Notes: a model not told the origin generated them from the letters alone. Counted from the first letter of the stretch, positions 17,708 to 26,433 are shown. The stretch is DNA of 64,000 nucleotides from Campylobacteraceae bacterium (GCA_027100635.1 JAMOOQ010000038.1:1-64000), one strand, 5' to 3'. Translations and numbers: made by a program.

Positions 17708-18583
17708 TTAAGGCTTTTGTCTTTTGGGTACATTTGATTTAAAAATTACATCTCTAGGATTTCTTGATATATTATCAATATTATATATCAACTCTTGAAA
17801 AGAAAATGAGAGTTCATTTATATCAATTTTGATTGGTTCAATTATATCTTTAAAATTATAATCACCTCTTCTTACTGTTTTTTTAACCTCTCTTAATAAT
17901 GAATATAACTCTTTAATTGTTGGTTTAAAGCTTTTCACCAATTCTTGTGAAGATGAGTCAAAATTTGTAAGAGTTTTATTTATATCTAAAATGGTTTCAA
18001 TTAGCGTATCTTCTAAAAGTATAGTTTTTTGTGCAATGATTTTGCTATCAAGAAGTATATTCTCAATTGAATCTAAATTTGTAGAGGATAATAATTTATT
18101 ACTTTTATCTAGAAATTGCAAAACTTCACTGTGTAGAATATTAATATTATCTTCAAATGATAACATCATTGATGGAATATTCTTAATTACAGAGATATTA
18201 TTATCAGATGTTGTCAGATTTAATGCACTATTACTACCGCCTGTAATTTCAATATAAGATAATCCTGTAATCCCAAGAGGTTTGATGATTGTTATCATAT
18301 CTTCTTTTATTGGTGTATTTTGCTTTATTTTAAGAGTTAATATCACCTTTTCTATATCTTTTGAATCTATATAAATATCACTAATAGAACCAACATTTAT
18401 ACCTTTTAATTTTACATTAGAATCAATAGAAAGCCCACCTACTGATTCATTTATATATGTTTTATAATATTTAAACTCATCTTTCAAACCTTTTTTAGTA
18501 AGCCAAAATATAAAAAATAAAGATGCAATAATAAAACTTAATACAAATATACCAACTATCGTATAATTTACTTTACTATACAT
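17708..18583 (-). CDS. MCE-domain (MlaD-like) lipid transport protein
   Basis: A 291-residue protein with an N-terminal membrane anchor (about 8-30, IVGIFVLSFIIASLFFIFWL) and an MCE domain (about 40-120) with VGGLSIDSNVKLKGINVGSI and LGITGLSYIEITGG. MlaD-type proteins form periplasmic rings that pass phospholipids between membranes, normally with the MlaE permease and MlaF ATPase. The C-terminal part (about 150-280) is helical. GGAAGAGG precedes the ATG. No mlaE or mlaF gene lies next to it; upstream in the same direction is the transposase element. Confidence 0.88.
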   Translation of the reverse strand: MYSKVNYTIVGIFVLSFIIASLFFIFWLTKKGLKDEFKYYKTYINESVGGLSIDSNVKLKGINVGSISDIYIDSKDIEKVILTLKIKQNTPIKEDMITIIKPLGITGLSYIEITGGSNSALNLTTSDNNISVIKNIPSMMLSFEDNINILHSEVLQFLDKSNKLLSSTNLDSIENILLDSKIIAQKTILLEDTLIETILDINKTLTNFDSSSQELVKSFKPTIKELYSLLREVKKTVRRGDYNFKDIIEPIKIDINELSFSFQELIYNIDNISRNPRDVIFKSNVPKRQKP

Positions 18584-18606
18584 CCTCTTCCTTTTGCAAT
18601 CAAATT

Positions 18607-18620
18607 AAGTACCAAATTAA
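18607..18620. repeat. Left direct repeat flanking the transposase region
   Basis: AAGTACCAAATTAA. A copy differing at one base (AAGTACCTAATTAA) is at 19627-19640, on the other side of the transposase element. It overlaps a 12-bp tandem duplication (AAATTAAGTACC at 18602 and 18614). Confidence 0.5.
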
Positions 18621-18641
18621 GTACCGTGTATTGAATTTCCA
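18617..18641. repeat. Left terminal inverted repeat (25 bp)
   Basis: Begins TTAAGTACCGTGTATTG. Its exact reverse complement is at 19463-19487. The last three sense codons and the stop of the transposase gene (His-Gly-Thr-stop) lie inside it. Confidence 0.9.
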
Positions 18642-19414
18642 CTTTTGTAACTTTCTAAAATAATTTTAGAAATAGCAGAATTACTTAATTCTAAATATTT
18701 TGCTATTTCAGTCTGTTTATAACCATCTTCAACAGCATTGATTATAGCATTATTACGTTGTTGTTTGGTTTTAGATTTATTAAAATACTCTTGTAAAGTC
18801 TTAGTTTTTTCATATTTATAACCATACTCTGTCTGAATTGGTTTTTTATTTTGTCTTATTTCTAGTTCTTTGAGTTCTTTTTTACTTAATCTCATCTCTA
18901 AATGCTCTTGTATTCCTTCATACTCTATTTCACTTTTTAGTTTTGAATGTTTAGCACACTCTATTATTTCTTGATTGGTAGTAAGGATGGTTGCTAATAG
19001 TGTAAATGGATACTCTCCCACTCTTTTACTCTTTTTTGCTTTAATGGGATTTTGTTCAATATATCTAAAGAGGTCATAAAGGTATTCTTCATCATTAATA
19101 TACCAAGAACTATATCTTCCTTGCCACAAATAGCCAGAGCATTTATATTTTTTATTGAAATATTTAGCGTAATTGCCATTGATTTGTCTCATAAATAGCG
19201 AAAGATTTTCACTTATTGTTTCAATTAATAGATGATAATGATTATCCATCAAGCAGTAATCATGGATATTAACTTTATATATTTTACATGCTTTACACAC
19301 TATCTCTAAAAACTTCTTTTTATCTTCATCTGATTTATAGACATTATTTCTTTTTATTCCTCTATTAATAATATGATGAAACCCTGCCAAGTCTATTCGT
19401 GGTCTTCTTCCCAT
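18617..19414 (-). CDS. REP-associated tyrosine transposase (Y1, IS200-like superfamily)
   Basis: A 265-residue single-strand DNA transposase of the HUH class. Visible are the N-terminal GRRPRIDLAGFHHIINRG typical of RAYTs, the metal-binding His-x-His in DNHYHLLIET (59 and 61), GYLWQGRYSSW and the probable catalytic Tyr118 in FRYIEQNPIKA. The C-terminal part (about 200-260) adds a helix-turn-helix-like stretch, KQTEIAKYLELSNSAISKII. The open frame is intact and the start has AGGATA. It reads toward the MCE gene 33 bases downstream, so it may drive that gene. Confidence 0.9.
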   Translation of the reverse strand: MGRRPRIDLAGFHHIINRGIKRNNVYKSDEDKKKFLEIVCKACKIYKVNIHDYCLMDNHYHLLIETISENLSLFMRQINGNYAKYFNKKYKCSGYLWQGRYSSWYINDEEYLYDLFRYIEQNPIKAKKSKRVGEYPFTLLATILTTNQEIIECAKHSKLKSEIEYEGIQEHLEMRLSKKELKELEIRQNKKPIQTEYGYKYEKTKTLQEYFNKSKTKQQRNNAIINAVEDGYKQTEIAKYLELSNSAISKIILESYKSGNSIHGT

Positions 19415-19446
19415 TTTTTATCCTAGATTATGATTATCTTTGTAGT

Positions 19447-19452
19447 ATTATA
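19447..19452 (-). promoter_or_regulatory. Probable -10 box of the transposase gene
   Basis: On the minus strand TGA-TATAAT, an extended -10. A -35-like TTGAAT sits 15 bases upstream and falls inside the right inverted repeat, so binding of the transposase to its own end could block this promoter (inference). Confidence 0.5.
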
Positions 19453-19462
19453 TCATAAAAAA

Positions 19463-19487
19463 TGGAAATTCAATACACGGTACTTAA
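19463..19487. repeat. Right terminal inverted repeat (25 bp)
   Basis: Exact reverse complement of 18617-18641. It lies 49 bases upstream of the transposase ATG. Confidence 0.9.
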
Positions 19488-19603
19488 AAGTTTTGTTCAA
19501 TTATAGGTGCTATACAGTTTACTAATGTTATGATTTCTTTCATGGGATAACTTTTTGTTTTATTAATTTAAAATTATACTGTTATTCCATGCTTTTTGCC
19601 AAA

Positions 19604-19622
19604 TTTTTTGGCTAAGGTATTG
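19604..19622. repeat. Solo IS end (relic 2 of the IS4-like family)
   Basis: TTTTTTGGCTAAGGTATTG; its complement AATACCTTAGCCAAAAAA matches the ends of the IS relics at 385 and 37229. No transposase sequence adjoins it. It lies 37 bases before the calcium ATPase gene. Confidence 0.55.
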
Positions 19623-19626
19623 AAGT

Positions 19627-19640
19627 AAGTACCTAATTAA
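19627..19640. repeat. Right direct repeat flanking the transposase region
   Basis: AAGTACCTAATTAA, matching 13 of 14 bases with 18607-18620. See the transposase element. Confidence 0.5.
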
Positions 19641-19658
19641 TATTAATGGAGTTAACAG

Positions 19659-22298
19659 ATGGTAAAAAACAGTTCAATAAATTCAACTATTGGTTTAAAT
19701 CTACAAGAGGTAACAGAGTCCAAATTACGATGGGGTGATAATCGTTTAATGGCGATTAAGATTGTAACATTTTGGGATAGGTTTAAGAAAAATCTTCAAG
19801 ATCCTATGATTATTATCTTATTAGTAGCACTAACGATTACTATCTTTTTTGCATATTTTGGTTATACCTCTATTTATGAGGGGATGGGAATATTTTTTGC
19901 TATTGCAATTGCAACTCTTGTTTCAACTTTTACAGAACACAAAAGTGAAGATTCATTTAGAAAACTCCAAGAGGAAGCTAGTAAAATTATTTGTAAAGTT
20001 TTTAGGGATGGTAAAGTCACTAATATTTTTATTACAGATATTGTAAGAAAAGATTCTATTTTACTTCAAGCGGGAGATGTAATTCCTGCTGATGGTATTG
20101 TGATAAAAGGCAAAGCAAAAGTAAATCAAGCTCCACTTAATGGAGAATCAAAATTAGCCAAAAAAGAGATTAAAAATTTTGGGACAGGATATTTAGCATT
20201 AAATAAAGTTTTTAGAGGCTCAATCTTGGTTGAGGGTGAATTGGTTATGGAGGTTCAAGCTGTAGGTGATAAAAGTGAATATGGTAAATTATCAAAAGAA
20301 CTTTCTCAAGATTCACGAATTGCTCCTCTAAAAGTTGCCCTTTCAAAATTAGCTGATTCTATTGCTCTTTTTGCCTATATTTCATCCGTTTTAATAGCTT
20401 TAGTATTTTTTGGTTTCTCTTTTGATTATTCATTTACCACTCTTTTAGAAAATTGGAATACTGATTATATGATAGTAGTTTTAAAGGCAATACAAGCTAT
20501 AACTTTAGCAATAATGATTATTATAATGGCAGTTCCTGAGGGGCTTCCAATGATGATAGCTATGGTTCTAAGCTTGAATATGCGAAAATTGATTCACGAT
20601 AATGTACTAGTGCGAAAACTTACAGGGATTGAAGCTGCTGGGTCTTTAAATATTTTATTTAGCGATAAAACAGGGACAATTACAAAAGGGGAATTAGAAG
20701 TTGTTAAATTTATTTCAGCTCAAAATGAGTATCAAAGATTTTCAAATATTCCTTCTCCTATTTCAACTTATCTATTAAAAACAATAATGGTTGGTTCAAC
20801 TTCCGAAATTGTTTATGATAAGGATAAAAATATTCAAATAATTGGAGGAAATCAAACAGATCAAGCTTTATCTACTTATATTTCAAAATCTATCAAAGAC
20901 TTTACTCCTCTTATAACAAAAACAAAAATTCCATTTGATAGTCGTTGGAAATTTAGTGCTAATTCAATTGAAGCAGAATCTAAAATAACTTTGATTAAAG
21001 GTGGAGCAGAGGTTATTTTGGCAAATTGTGATGAGTATATTGATGAGTTTGGTAAGCGAAAAAAGATTGATAAAGAGGCAATTGAGAAAAAAATGGATGA
21101 TTTGGCAAAGCAGAGTATGAGAGTTATTGCCTTTGCTATTTGGGATGAAGATGTAAGTGATTTAGAAGAAGATGAAACTCCTACTTTAGCTAAAAATTTG
21201 AAATTTGTGGGAATGGTAGCAATTAGAGATGATATTCGCCCTGAGGCAATTAAGGCAATAAAAGAGTGTCAAAAAGCTGGGATTTCTATAGTGATGGTAA
21301 CAGGTGATAATATTCAAACTGCCAAAGCGATAGCTAAAGATGTAGGAATTTTAAAATCCAAAGAAGAGGTTATTTTGACTTCAAATGATTTAAAACATCT
21401 AAGTGATAAGCAGTTAAAAGAGATTTTGCCAAATTTAAAAGTTATTGCTAGAGCAAAACCAACAGATAAAAGTCGTTTAGTAAAAATTGCCCAAGAATTG
21501 AATTTGGTTGTGGGGATGACGGGTGATGGAGTCAATGATGCTCCAGCTTTAAAAATGGCAGATGTTGGATTTGCGATGGGAAGTGGTACAGAATTAGCAA
21601 AGGAGGCTGCCGATATCGTAATTTTGGATAATAATTTTAATTCAATAGAAAAAGCAGTTCTTTATGGTAGAACTATTTTTAACTCTATCCAAAAATTTAT
21701 TACTTATCAATTAACTGTAAATTTAACTGCCATCATTATAGTCTTATTTGCTCCATTTATGGGCTACGAAATGCCTTTTAGTTTAATTCAAATTTTATGG
21801 ATTAATCTAATTATGGATACATTAGCAGCTCTTGCTCTAGGAGGTGAACCACCACTAAAAACTTATATGCAAGAGAAACCGAAAATTAGAGGAACACATC
21901 CAATTAGTAGATATATGATTTGGGAAATCCTGCTATCAACTCTTTTTATAATAGCTATTGCATTTACTTTTATGCTAAATCCTACGATAAAAGAGTGGTT
22001 TAGAGAAGAGATATTTTTAACTGCATTTTTTAGTTTTTTTATATTTATAAATACTTTTAATGCCTTCAATGTACGAAGTAAAGGAGTAAATATTTTTGAA
22101 TATATCTTTAAAAATGCTCTATTTTTACCAGTAATTACACTAATCCTTACATTTCAAATCCTAATAGTAACATTTGGTGGTGAATTTTTCAAAACTCAAC
22201 CACTTAATATAAATGAATGGCTAATAATAACTCTTTTAGCTCTTTTAATTATTCCATATAATATAGGTATAAAAATAGTTAAAAAATATGTAGATTAG
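19659..22298 (+). CDS. Calcium-translocating P-type ATPase (P2B/PMCA-like)
   Basis: ATP-driven cation pump, most likely exporting Ca2+. The 879-residue protein has the phosphorylation site SDKTGTITKGE (Asp336), the helix-4 ion site PEGLP (293-297), the actuator motif NGES, the nucleotide-domain GDQ-like region, MVTGDN, and the hinge TGDGVNDAPALKMADVGFAMG. Helices 5-10 include NLTAIIIVLF and the helix-6 site LIQILWINLIMDTLAALAL (N and D for Ca2+). PEGLP together with N-x-x-x-D fits P2B calmodulin-type pumps rather than P2A. The expected N-terminal cation-ATPase domain is present but short. The promoter region is directly beside the transposase element. Confidence 0.9.
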   Translation: MVKNSSINSTIGLNLQEVTESKLRWGDNRLMAIKIVTFWDRFKKNLQDPMIIILLVALTITIFFAYFGYTSIYEGMGIFFAIAIATLVSTFTEHKSEDSFRKLQEEASKIICKVFRDGKVTNIFITDIVRKDSILLQAGDVIPADGIVIKGKAKVNQAPLNGESKLAKKEIKNFGTGYLALNKVFRGSILVEGELVMEVQAVGDKSEYGKLSKELSQDSRIAPLKVALSKLADSIALFAYISSVLIALVFFGFSFDYSFTTLLENWNTDYMIVVLKAIQAITLAIMIIIMAVPEGLPMMIAMVLSLNMRKLIHDNVLVRKLTGIEAAGSLNILFSDKTGTITKGELEVVKFISAQNEYQRFSNIPSPISTYLLKTIMVGSTSEIVYDKDKNIQIIGGNQTDQALSTYISKSIKDFTPLITKTKIPFDSRWKFSANSIEAESKITLIKGGAEVILANCDEYIDEFGKRKKIDKEAIEKKMDDLAKQSMRVIAFAIWDEDVSDLEEDETPTLAKNLKFVGMVAIRDDIRPEAIKAIKECQKAGISIVMVTGDNIQTAKAIAKDVGILKSKEEVILTSNDLKHLSDKQLKEILPNLKVIARAKPTDKSRLVKIAQELNLVVGMTGDGVNDAPALKMADVGFAMGSGTELAKEAADIVILDNNFNSIEKAVLYGRTIFNSIQKFITYQLTVNLTAIIIVLFAPFMGYEMPFSLIQILWINLIMDTLAALALGGEPPLKTYMQEKPKIRGTHPISRYMIWEILLSTLFIIAIAFTFMLNPTIKEWFREEIFLTAFFSFFIFINTFNAFNVRSKGVNIFEYIFKNALFLPVITLILTFQILIVTFGGEFFKTQPLNINEWLIITLLALLIIPYNIGIKIVKKYVD

Positions 22299-22442
22299 AA
22301 TTTTAATTTTAGGGAAAGGTGACAATTTATTACTTTTATTGTTAGAGTTCTTTCAAAAGTAGTAACTCTGGTGCTTAAGCTTTAACTTTACATTCCATCT
22401 GCAAAAGCACTCAAATCTATACCATATACTTTAAGATACAAA

Positions 22443-22471
22443 AAAAGGGGGAGGACAACGAATCCCCTTTT
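22443..22471 (+). terminator. GC-rich hairpin terminator
   Basis: AAAAGGGG and CCCCTTTT form an 8-bp stem with a 13-nt loop, preceded by A and followed by TTTTAATTATTATAT. It lies 145 bases after the ATPase stop and 83 before the tRNA gene, and would work in either direction. Confidence 0.7.
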
Positions 22472-22531
22472 AATTATTATATCTATTTTATACTTTTTAA
22501 TCTCTTTAAACAAAATATTAACTTTATATGA

Positions 22532-22537
22532 TATAAT
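22532..22537 (+). promoter_or_regulatory. Extended -10 promoter of tRNA-Leu(GAG)
   Basis: TGA-TATAAT, 17 bases before the first base of the tRNA gene. Confidence 0.6.
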
Positions 22538-22554
22538 TTCAGCCTACAATTTAA

Positions 22555-22639
22555 GCGACTGTGGTGGAACGGTAGACACGCTACCTTGAGGGGGTAGTGC
22601 CTTATGGGTGTGGGAGTTCAAATCTCCCCAGTCGCACCA
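22555..22639 (+). tRNA. tRNA-Leu, anticodon GAG
   Basis: The 7-bp acceptor stem GCGACTG pairs with CAGTCGC, followed by A and an encoded CCA. The anticodon stem CTACC/GGTAG encloses the loop TTGAGGG, giving anticodon GAG (22588-22590). A long variable arm (TGCCTTATGGGTG region) and GGTTC-like TTCAAAT T-loop fit a class II leucine tRNA. Confidence 0.96.
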
Positions 22640-22689
22640 TTAATAAAATTAAAAACTTAATTCAAAATATATTATAAATAGGAAAATTA

Positions 22690-23160
22690 ATGAGCAGTAA
22701 GATAGAAGATGAAAATAGAGCTGTAATGATGTTAGAAAAATCTATTCTTAGAGCAAAAAGCATATTAGAAAAAGAGCAAAAACTAAAGCCATTTGCAATG
22801 ATACTTTATGATGATGGCTCAATAAAAACCATACATAATCAAGTAGAAGACCCTGAAGAGAGTTATGTTCTGCTTCAATCAGGTTTAAAAATTAGAGTAA
22901 AAGAGGGTGGTGTTGATGTTATAGTGCTTTTAATTGACACTATTATTCCTGAAAGATTTAGTAAAGTGGGTATTTTAGAGGGTATTAGAGTTCATATAGA
23001 AGAGAAAAGTAAAGATAGCGAGAGAGTAGGGGCAAGATTTTTATATGTACCTTATCAATTATGTAAAACTGCTAGTAATAATGAAATATTTGCTGATTTA
23101 TATCCACCAGTACCAATGAGCTTTCCTGCTGAGTTTATATTATTTAAAGAGAATAGTTAA
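22690..23160 (+). CDS. Conserved protein of unknown function
   Basis: A 156-residue soluble protein with no signal peptide. It starts with AGGAAAA before the ATG, 50 bases after the tRNA. The first 40 residues form a charged helix (ENRAVMMLEKSILRAKSILEKEQ) and the rest alternates strands (FAMILYDDGSIKTIH, VDVIVLLIDTIIPERF, GIRVHIEEKS) ending in YPPVPMSFPAEFILF. I do not recognise a family. It seems to be a single-gene unit; a doublet repeat follows it. Confidence 0.8.
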   Translation: MSSKIEDENRAVMMLEKSILRAKSILEKEQKLKPFAMILYDDGSIKTIHNQVEDPEESYVLLQSGLKIRVKEGGVDVIVLLIDTIIPERFSKVGILEGIRVHIEEKSKDSERVGARFLYVPYQLCKTASNNEIFADLYPPVPMSFPAEFILFKENS

Positions 23161-23175
23161 GAGATTCCATATTTT

Positions 23176-23249
23176 AGGGTACCCACAAGGGGATACCACC
23201 CCTACGGCTGATATTATATTTGTAGGGGCAATCTCTTGTGGTTGCCCTT
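23176..23249. repeat. Palindromic doublet repeat family B, copy 2
   Basis: AGGGTACCCACAAGGGGATACCACCCCTAC, about 19 spacer bases, then GTAGGGGCAATCTCTTGTGGTTGCCCTT (23222-23249) in the opposite sense. The two units are facing inverted hairpins. It lies between convergent genes. Confidence 0.75.
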
Positions 23250-23290
23250 ATAAACTTCAAAAGCAATTTAAATACGCCTAATATTAGTTA

Positions 23291-25654
23291 TTAATCTTTA
23301 ATCAAAGCAATATCTAAAACATCTTTTATATTATCTACAGCGATAATTTCAATTGCATCTTTAACTTCATCAGGAATATCATCTAAATCCATTTGATAAT
23401 TTTTAGATGGAATAAGAGCTTTTGTTACACCTGCTTTATATGCAGCGATCAGTTTCTCTTTTAGTCCACCAATTGGCAATACTTTACCCAAAAGCGTCAC
23501 TTCACCTGTCATTGCAACTTTATTATCTACTTTTCTATCTGTTAAAATAGAGGCAATAACCAAAGACATTGCAATTCCTGCACTAGGACCATCTTTTGGA
23601 GTAGCACCTTCTGGAACATGTATATGAATATTATATTTTTTATAAATTTCATCTTCTGATTCTAAAAATTTCTCATCAATCAAAACTTTAACTACACTCA
23701 TAGCAATTCTTGCTGATTCTTTCATAACATCGCCTAAGCTACCTGTTAATTCTAATAACCCTTTACCCTTTATTTTAATAGCTTCAATTGTTAAAACATC
23801 ACCACCAACAGCAGTCCATGCCAATCCATTTACTATTCCAACTTTTGGTTTATAATCAACAGGTGATATTTCAAACACTTTTTTATCTGCATATTGAGGT
23901 AAATTTTTTAGTGTAATTGAGATTTTATCTTTTTCACTACTTGACATTATCTCTTTAACAGATTTTCTCATAAGTGAAGCAAGAGTTCTTCTTAAGTTTC
24001 TAACTCCAGCTTCTCTTGTATATTTATCTATTAACTCTTTTAATGCACTATCTGTAACGCGAAATTCACTTCTTTTTAGAGCATGTTGTTTTAGTTCTTG
24101 TGGGATAAGATATTTCTTTGCAATCTCAAATTTCTCATTTGGAGTATAACTATTTAACTGTATAAACTCCATCCTATCCCTAAGAGCAGATGGGATATTT
24201 CCCACATCATTAGCAGTTGCAATAAATATAGCTCCACTTAAATCTATATGAAAGTTTAAATAATAATCTCTATAATGAGAATTTTGTTCAGGGTCTAATA
24301 TCTCAAGAAGAGCAGAAGTGGGGTCTCCTCTAAGACTTCTCCCAACTTTATCTATCTCATCAAGAACTATTACAGGATCCATTTTTTTTGCTTCAACAAG
24401 ACCTTGAATCACTCGTCCTGGCATTGCTCCCACGTAAGTTCTTCTATGACCTCTTAACTCATTTACATCCTCTAATCCACCAAGAGCCAATCTTACTAAT
24501 GGTCTTTTTAATGCAGAAGCTATAGAGTTTGCTAATGAAGTTTTACCAACCCCAGGAGGTCCTGCAAAACATAAGATTACACCTTTTTTTTGATTATGCT
24601 TAAGACCTCTTAGATTTGAAAATTCTCGTACTGCAAAAAACTCAACAATTCTCTGTTTTGCTTTTTCAAGTGAATAGTGGTCAGTATTTAACTTTTTTTC
24701 TACTGCTTCAACACTTAGAGATTTACTACTCTCATTAGCATAAGGGATTTCAAATACCCATTCAAGATAACCATATAATACACCAGCATCACCACTATCA
24801 GGATGGATTCTTGCTAATTTATCAATTTGTTTTAAAATCTCTTTATAAGCATTTTCGTTAATATGAGGTTTTATCTTAGCTAATTTATCTCTAAAATGGG
24901 CTATCTCTTCCTCTTTATTTGTATTAATTCCAAGTTCAGTTTGTATCTGTTTTAGTTGCTCTTTTAAAAAATATTCTTTATTTGTTTTCTCTATTTTTAC
25001 ATGAACTTTTTGTCTTATCTCTTTTTCAAGTTTGGCTGATTCTATCTCTCCAATAACAATATCAATAATATCAAATATTCTATCTTCTATATCATTTTTA
25101 ATAAAAAGATTATAAGCTTTTTCATTTTCTAAATGTAACATTGATGAGATTAAATCGGCTATTCTATTTGGCTCATCATTATCAGAGATAGTTTTGAGTA
25201 ATTCAGAAGGGAAAGAGTTATTTATGGATGATAATATTTTTAATTTTTCTTGTAAAATCTCCATAACAGCATCTATTCTTGTTTCATTATATTCTTTATA
25301 TTGCACACTATCTATAATAGCCATTAAAAAAGGCTTTTTCTCTTTAATATCTTTTATGATTCCTTTTGTAAATCCCTGAAATAAAATTTTTACTCTTCCA
25401 TCAGGCATATTTACTTTTCTCATCACTGAACCAATAACACCCACACTATTTATAGAAGTTTGATTATCATCTTTATCATATGTTGGTGAAGCGATAAATA
25501 AAAGAGTATTATTCTCTATTGCATATCCAGCAGCATCAATATTTACCTGATCGCTCAAAAATATTGGACTTATCATAAATGGATATAAAAATAAACCATC
25601 TTCTACAACAATAGGGATAGTTGTTGGGAATTCATCGTAATCGCTTAATTGCAT
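23291..25654 (-). CDS. lon: ATP-dependent protease Lon
   Basis: Cytoplasmic AAA+ serine protease that removes misfolded and regulatory proteins. The 787-residue protein has the Lon N-domain (about 1-190), a coiled-coil arm, Walker A GPPGVGKTSLA and Walker B PVIVLDEIDK, and a protease domain with the catalytic Ser in PKDGPSAGIAM and Lys in GGLKEKLIAAYKAG. Length is normal. The N-terminus begins MQLSDYDEFPTTIPIVVEDG. ClpA is the other unfoldase in the window. Confidence 0.97.
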   Translation of the reverse strand: MQLSDYDEFPTTIPIVVEDGLFLYPFMISPIFLSDQVNIDAAGYAIENNTLLFIASPTYDKDDNQTSINSVGVIGSVMRKVNMPDGRVKILFQGFTKGIIKDIKEKKPFLMAIIDSVQYKEYNETRIDAVMEILQEKLKILSSINNSFPSELLKTISDNDEPNRIADLISSMLHLENEKAYNLFIKNDIEDRIFDIIDIVIGEIESAKLEKEIRQKVHVKIEKTNKEYFLKEQLKQIQTELGINTNKEEEIAHFRDKLAKIKPHINENAYKEILKQIDKLARIHPDSGDAGVLYGYLEWVFEIPYANESSKSLSVEAVEKKLNTDHYSLEKAKQRIVEFFAVREFSNLRGLKHNQKKGVILCFAGPPGVGKTSLANSIASALKRPLVRLALGGLEDVNELRGHRRTYVGAMPGRVIQGLVEAKKMDPVIVLDEIDKVGRSLRGDPTSALLEILDPEQNSHYRDYYLNFHIDLSGAIFIATANDVGNIPSALRDRMEFIQLNSYTPNEKFEIAKKYLIPQELKQHALKRSEFRVTDSALKELIDKYTREAGVRNLRRTLASLMRKSVKEIMSSSEKDKISITLKNLPQYADKKVFEISPVDYKPKVGIVNGLAWTAVGGDVLTIEAIKIKGKGLLELTGSLGDVMKESARIAMSVVKVLIDEKFLESEDEIYKKYNIHIHVPEGATPKDGPSAGIAMSLVIASILTDRKVDNKVAMTGEVTLLGKVLPIGGLKEKLIAAYKAGVTKALIPSKNYQMDLDDIPDEVKDAIEIIAVDNIKDVLDIALIKD

Positions 25655-25696
25655 TTATATTTCCTTATTATTTTGATAATATCATATATCATTTAG

Positions 25697-25717
25697 ATTC
25701 CGTGCGTAACACGGAAT
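25697..25717. repeat. Palindromic repeat family A, single copy
   Basis: Stem ATTCCGTG/CACGGAAT with loop CGTAA. The left TTTAG flank is kept but the GAC on the other side is lost. It lies between bamD and lon. Confidence 0.75.
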
Positions 25718-25731
25718 TTAGTTTGTAGATT

Positions 25732-26373
25732 TTATTTAAATACGCCTGTAATCATATTAGTTTTTGGAATACTAATATCATCTGACTTAATTGCAGAGTT
25801 AGTATTTTTTTCTCTATATACTTTTGCAGCATCTTCTTTTCCAATTCTATTGTATAATGAAGCTACATTTTCATTTAAAAGGTATTGACTCATTTTAAGT
25901 CTTACCACAATAGTCTTAACTAAAACTAAATAAGAAGATGATGGATATGTATATAAAAACTTATTTGCATTAGTAATAGTATCCATCATAAGTTTTTGAT
26001 CTTTAGTTACATCTTTAATTCCTAAGAATGCAGCTTTTATTTTCATAAATTCAGCATATTCTCTTCTGTCTCCTACTGCAAATCGTTTATTATACTGATC
26101 AAAGTAATAATTTGCCAATAGATATTCCTCTTTGTCCATATGTGCATGAGCCAACATCATAATTGTTGTAGAAAGCAATAAAGAACGAGGATGTTCACTT
26201 CTCATAGATAGATAATACTTATCTGCTTTATCAAGTTCTTTTGTACTAATAGAATTACTAATCTTATGATACCAAGATAATGCTGTTTTATTAAACTCTT
26301 TTTTACCAGAATCTACTGCACAACCTGTTAAAAATATTAACGCAAAAGTAATAAACACTATTTTTTTCATCAA
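25732..26373 (-). CDS. bamD: Outer membrane assembly lipoprotein BamD
   Basis: Lipoprotein subunit of the BAM complex that folds outer-membrane beta-barrels. The 213-residue protein has a lipoprotein signal (IVFITFALIFLTGC, lipobox LTGC) and TPR-like helices typical of BamD/ComL, with KADKYYLSMRSEHPRS, YLLANYYFDQYNKRFA and RREYAEFMKIKAAFL. It is about 30 residues shorter than E. coli BamD. It is downstream of hpf on the same strand, and lon follows. Confidence 0.85.
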   Translation of the reverse strand: MMKKIVFITFALIFLTGCAVDSGKKEFNKTALSWYHKISNSISTKELDKADKYYLSMRSEHPRSLLLSTTIMMLAHAHMDKEEYLLANYYFDQYNKRFAVGDRREYAEFMKIKAAFLGIKDVTKDQKLMMDTITNANKFLYTYPSSSYLVLVKTIVVRLKMSQYLLNENVASLYNRIGKEDAAKVYREKNTNSAIKSDDISIPKTNMITGVFK

Positions 26374-26433
26374 TCAACCTCTTTTATCTTTTAAAAGATA
26401 ATATCTTAAAATATATTATAACTAACTTTGATT

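Larger units (their letters stand above)
18617..19487 (-). mobile_element. Y1-transposase element bounded by perfect 25-bp inverted repeats
   Basis: The 871-bp segment holds one gene, a RAYT-like tyrosine transposase, between exact inverted repeats (18617-18641 and 19463-19487). Classical IS200/IS605 elements have no terminal inverted repeats, only subterminal hairpins; RAYT genes are normally single and flanked by REP sequences. Exact conservation of both ends suggests recent activity or strong selection. Near-perfect 14-bp direct repeats lie outside it at 18607 and 19627. Confidence 0.7.
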
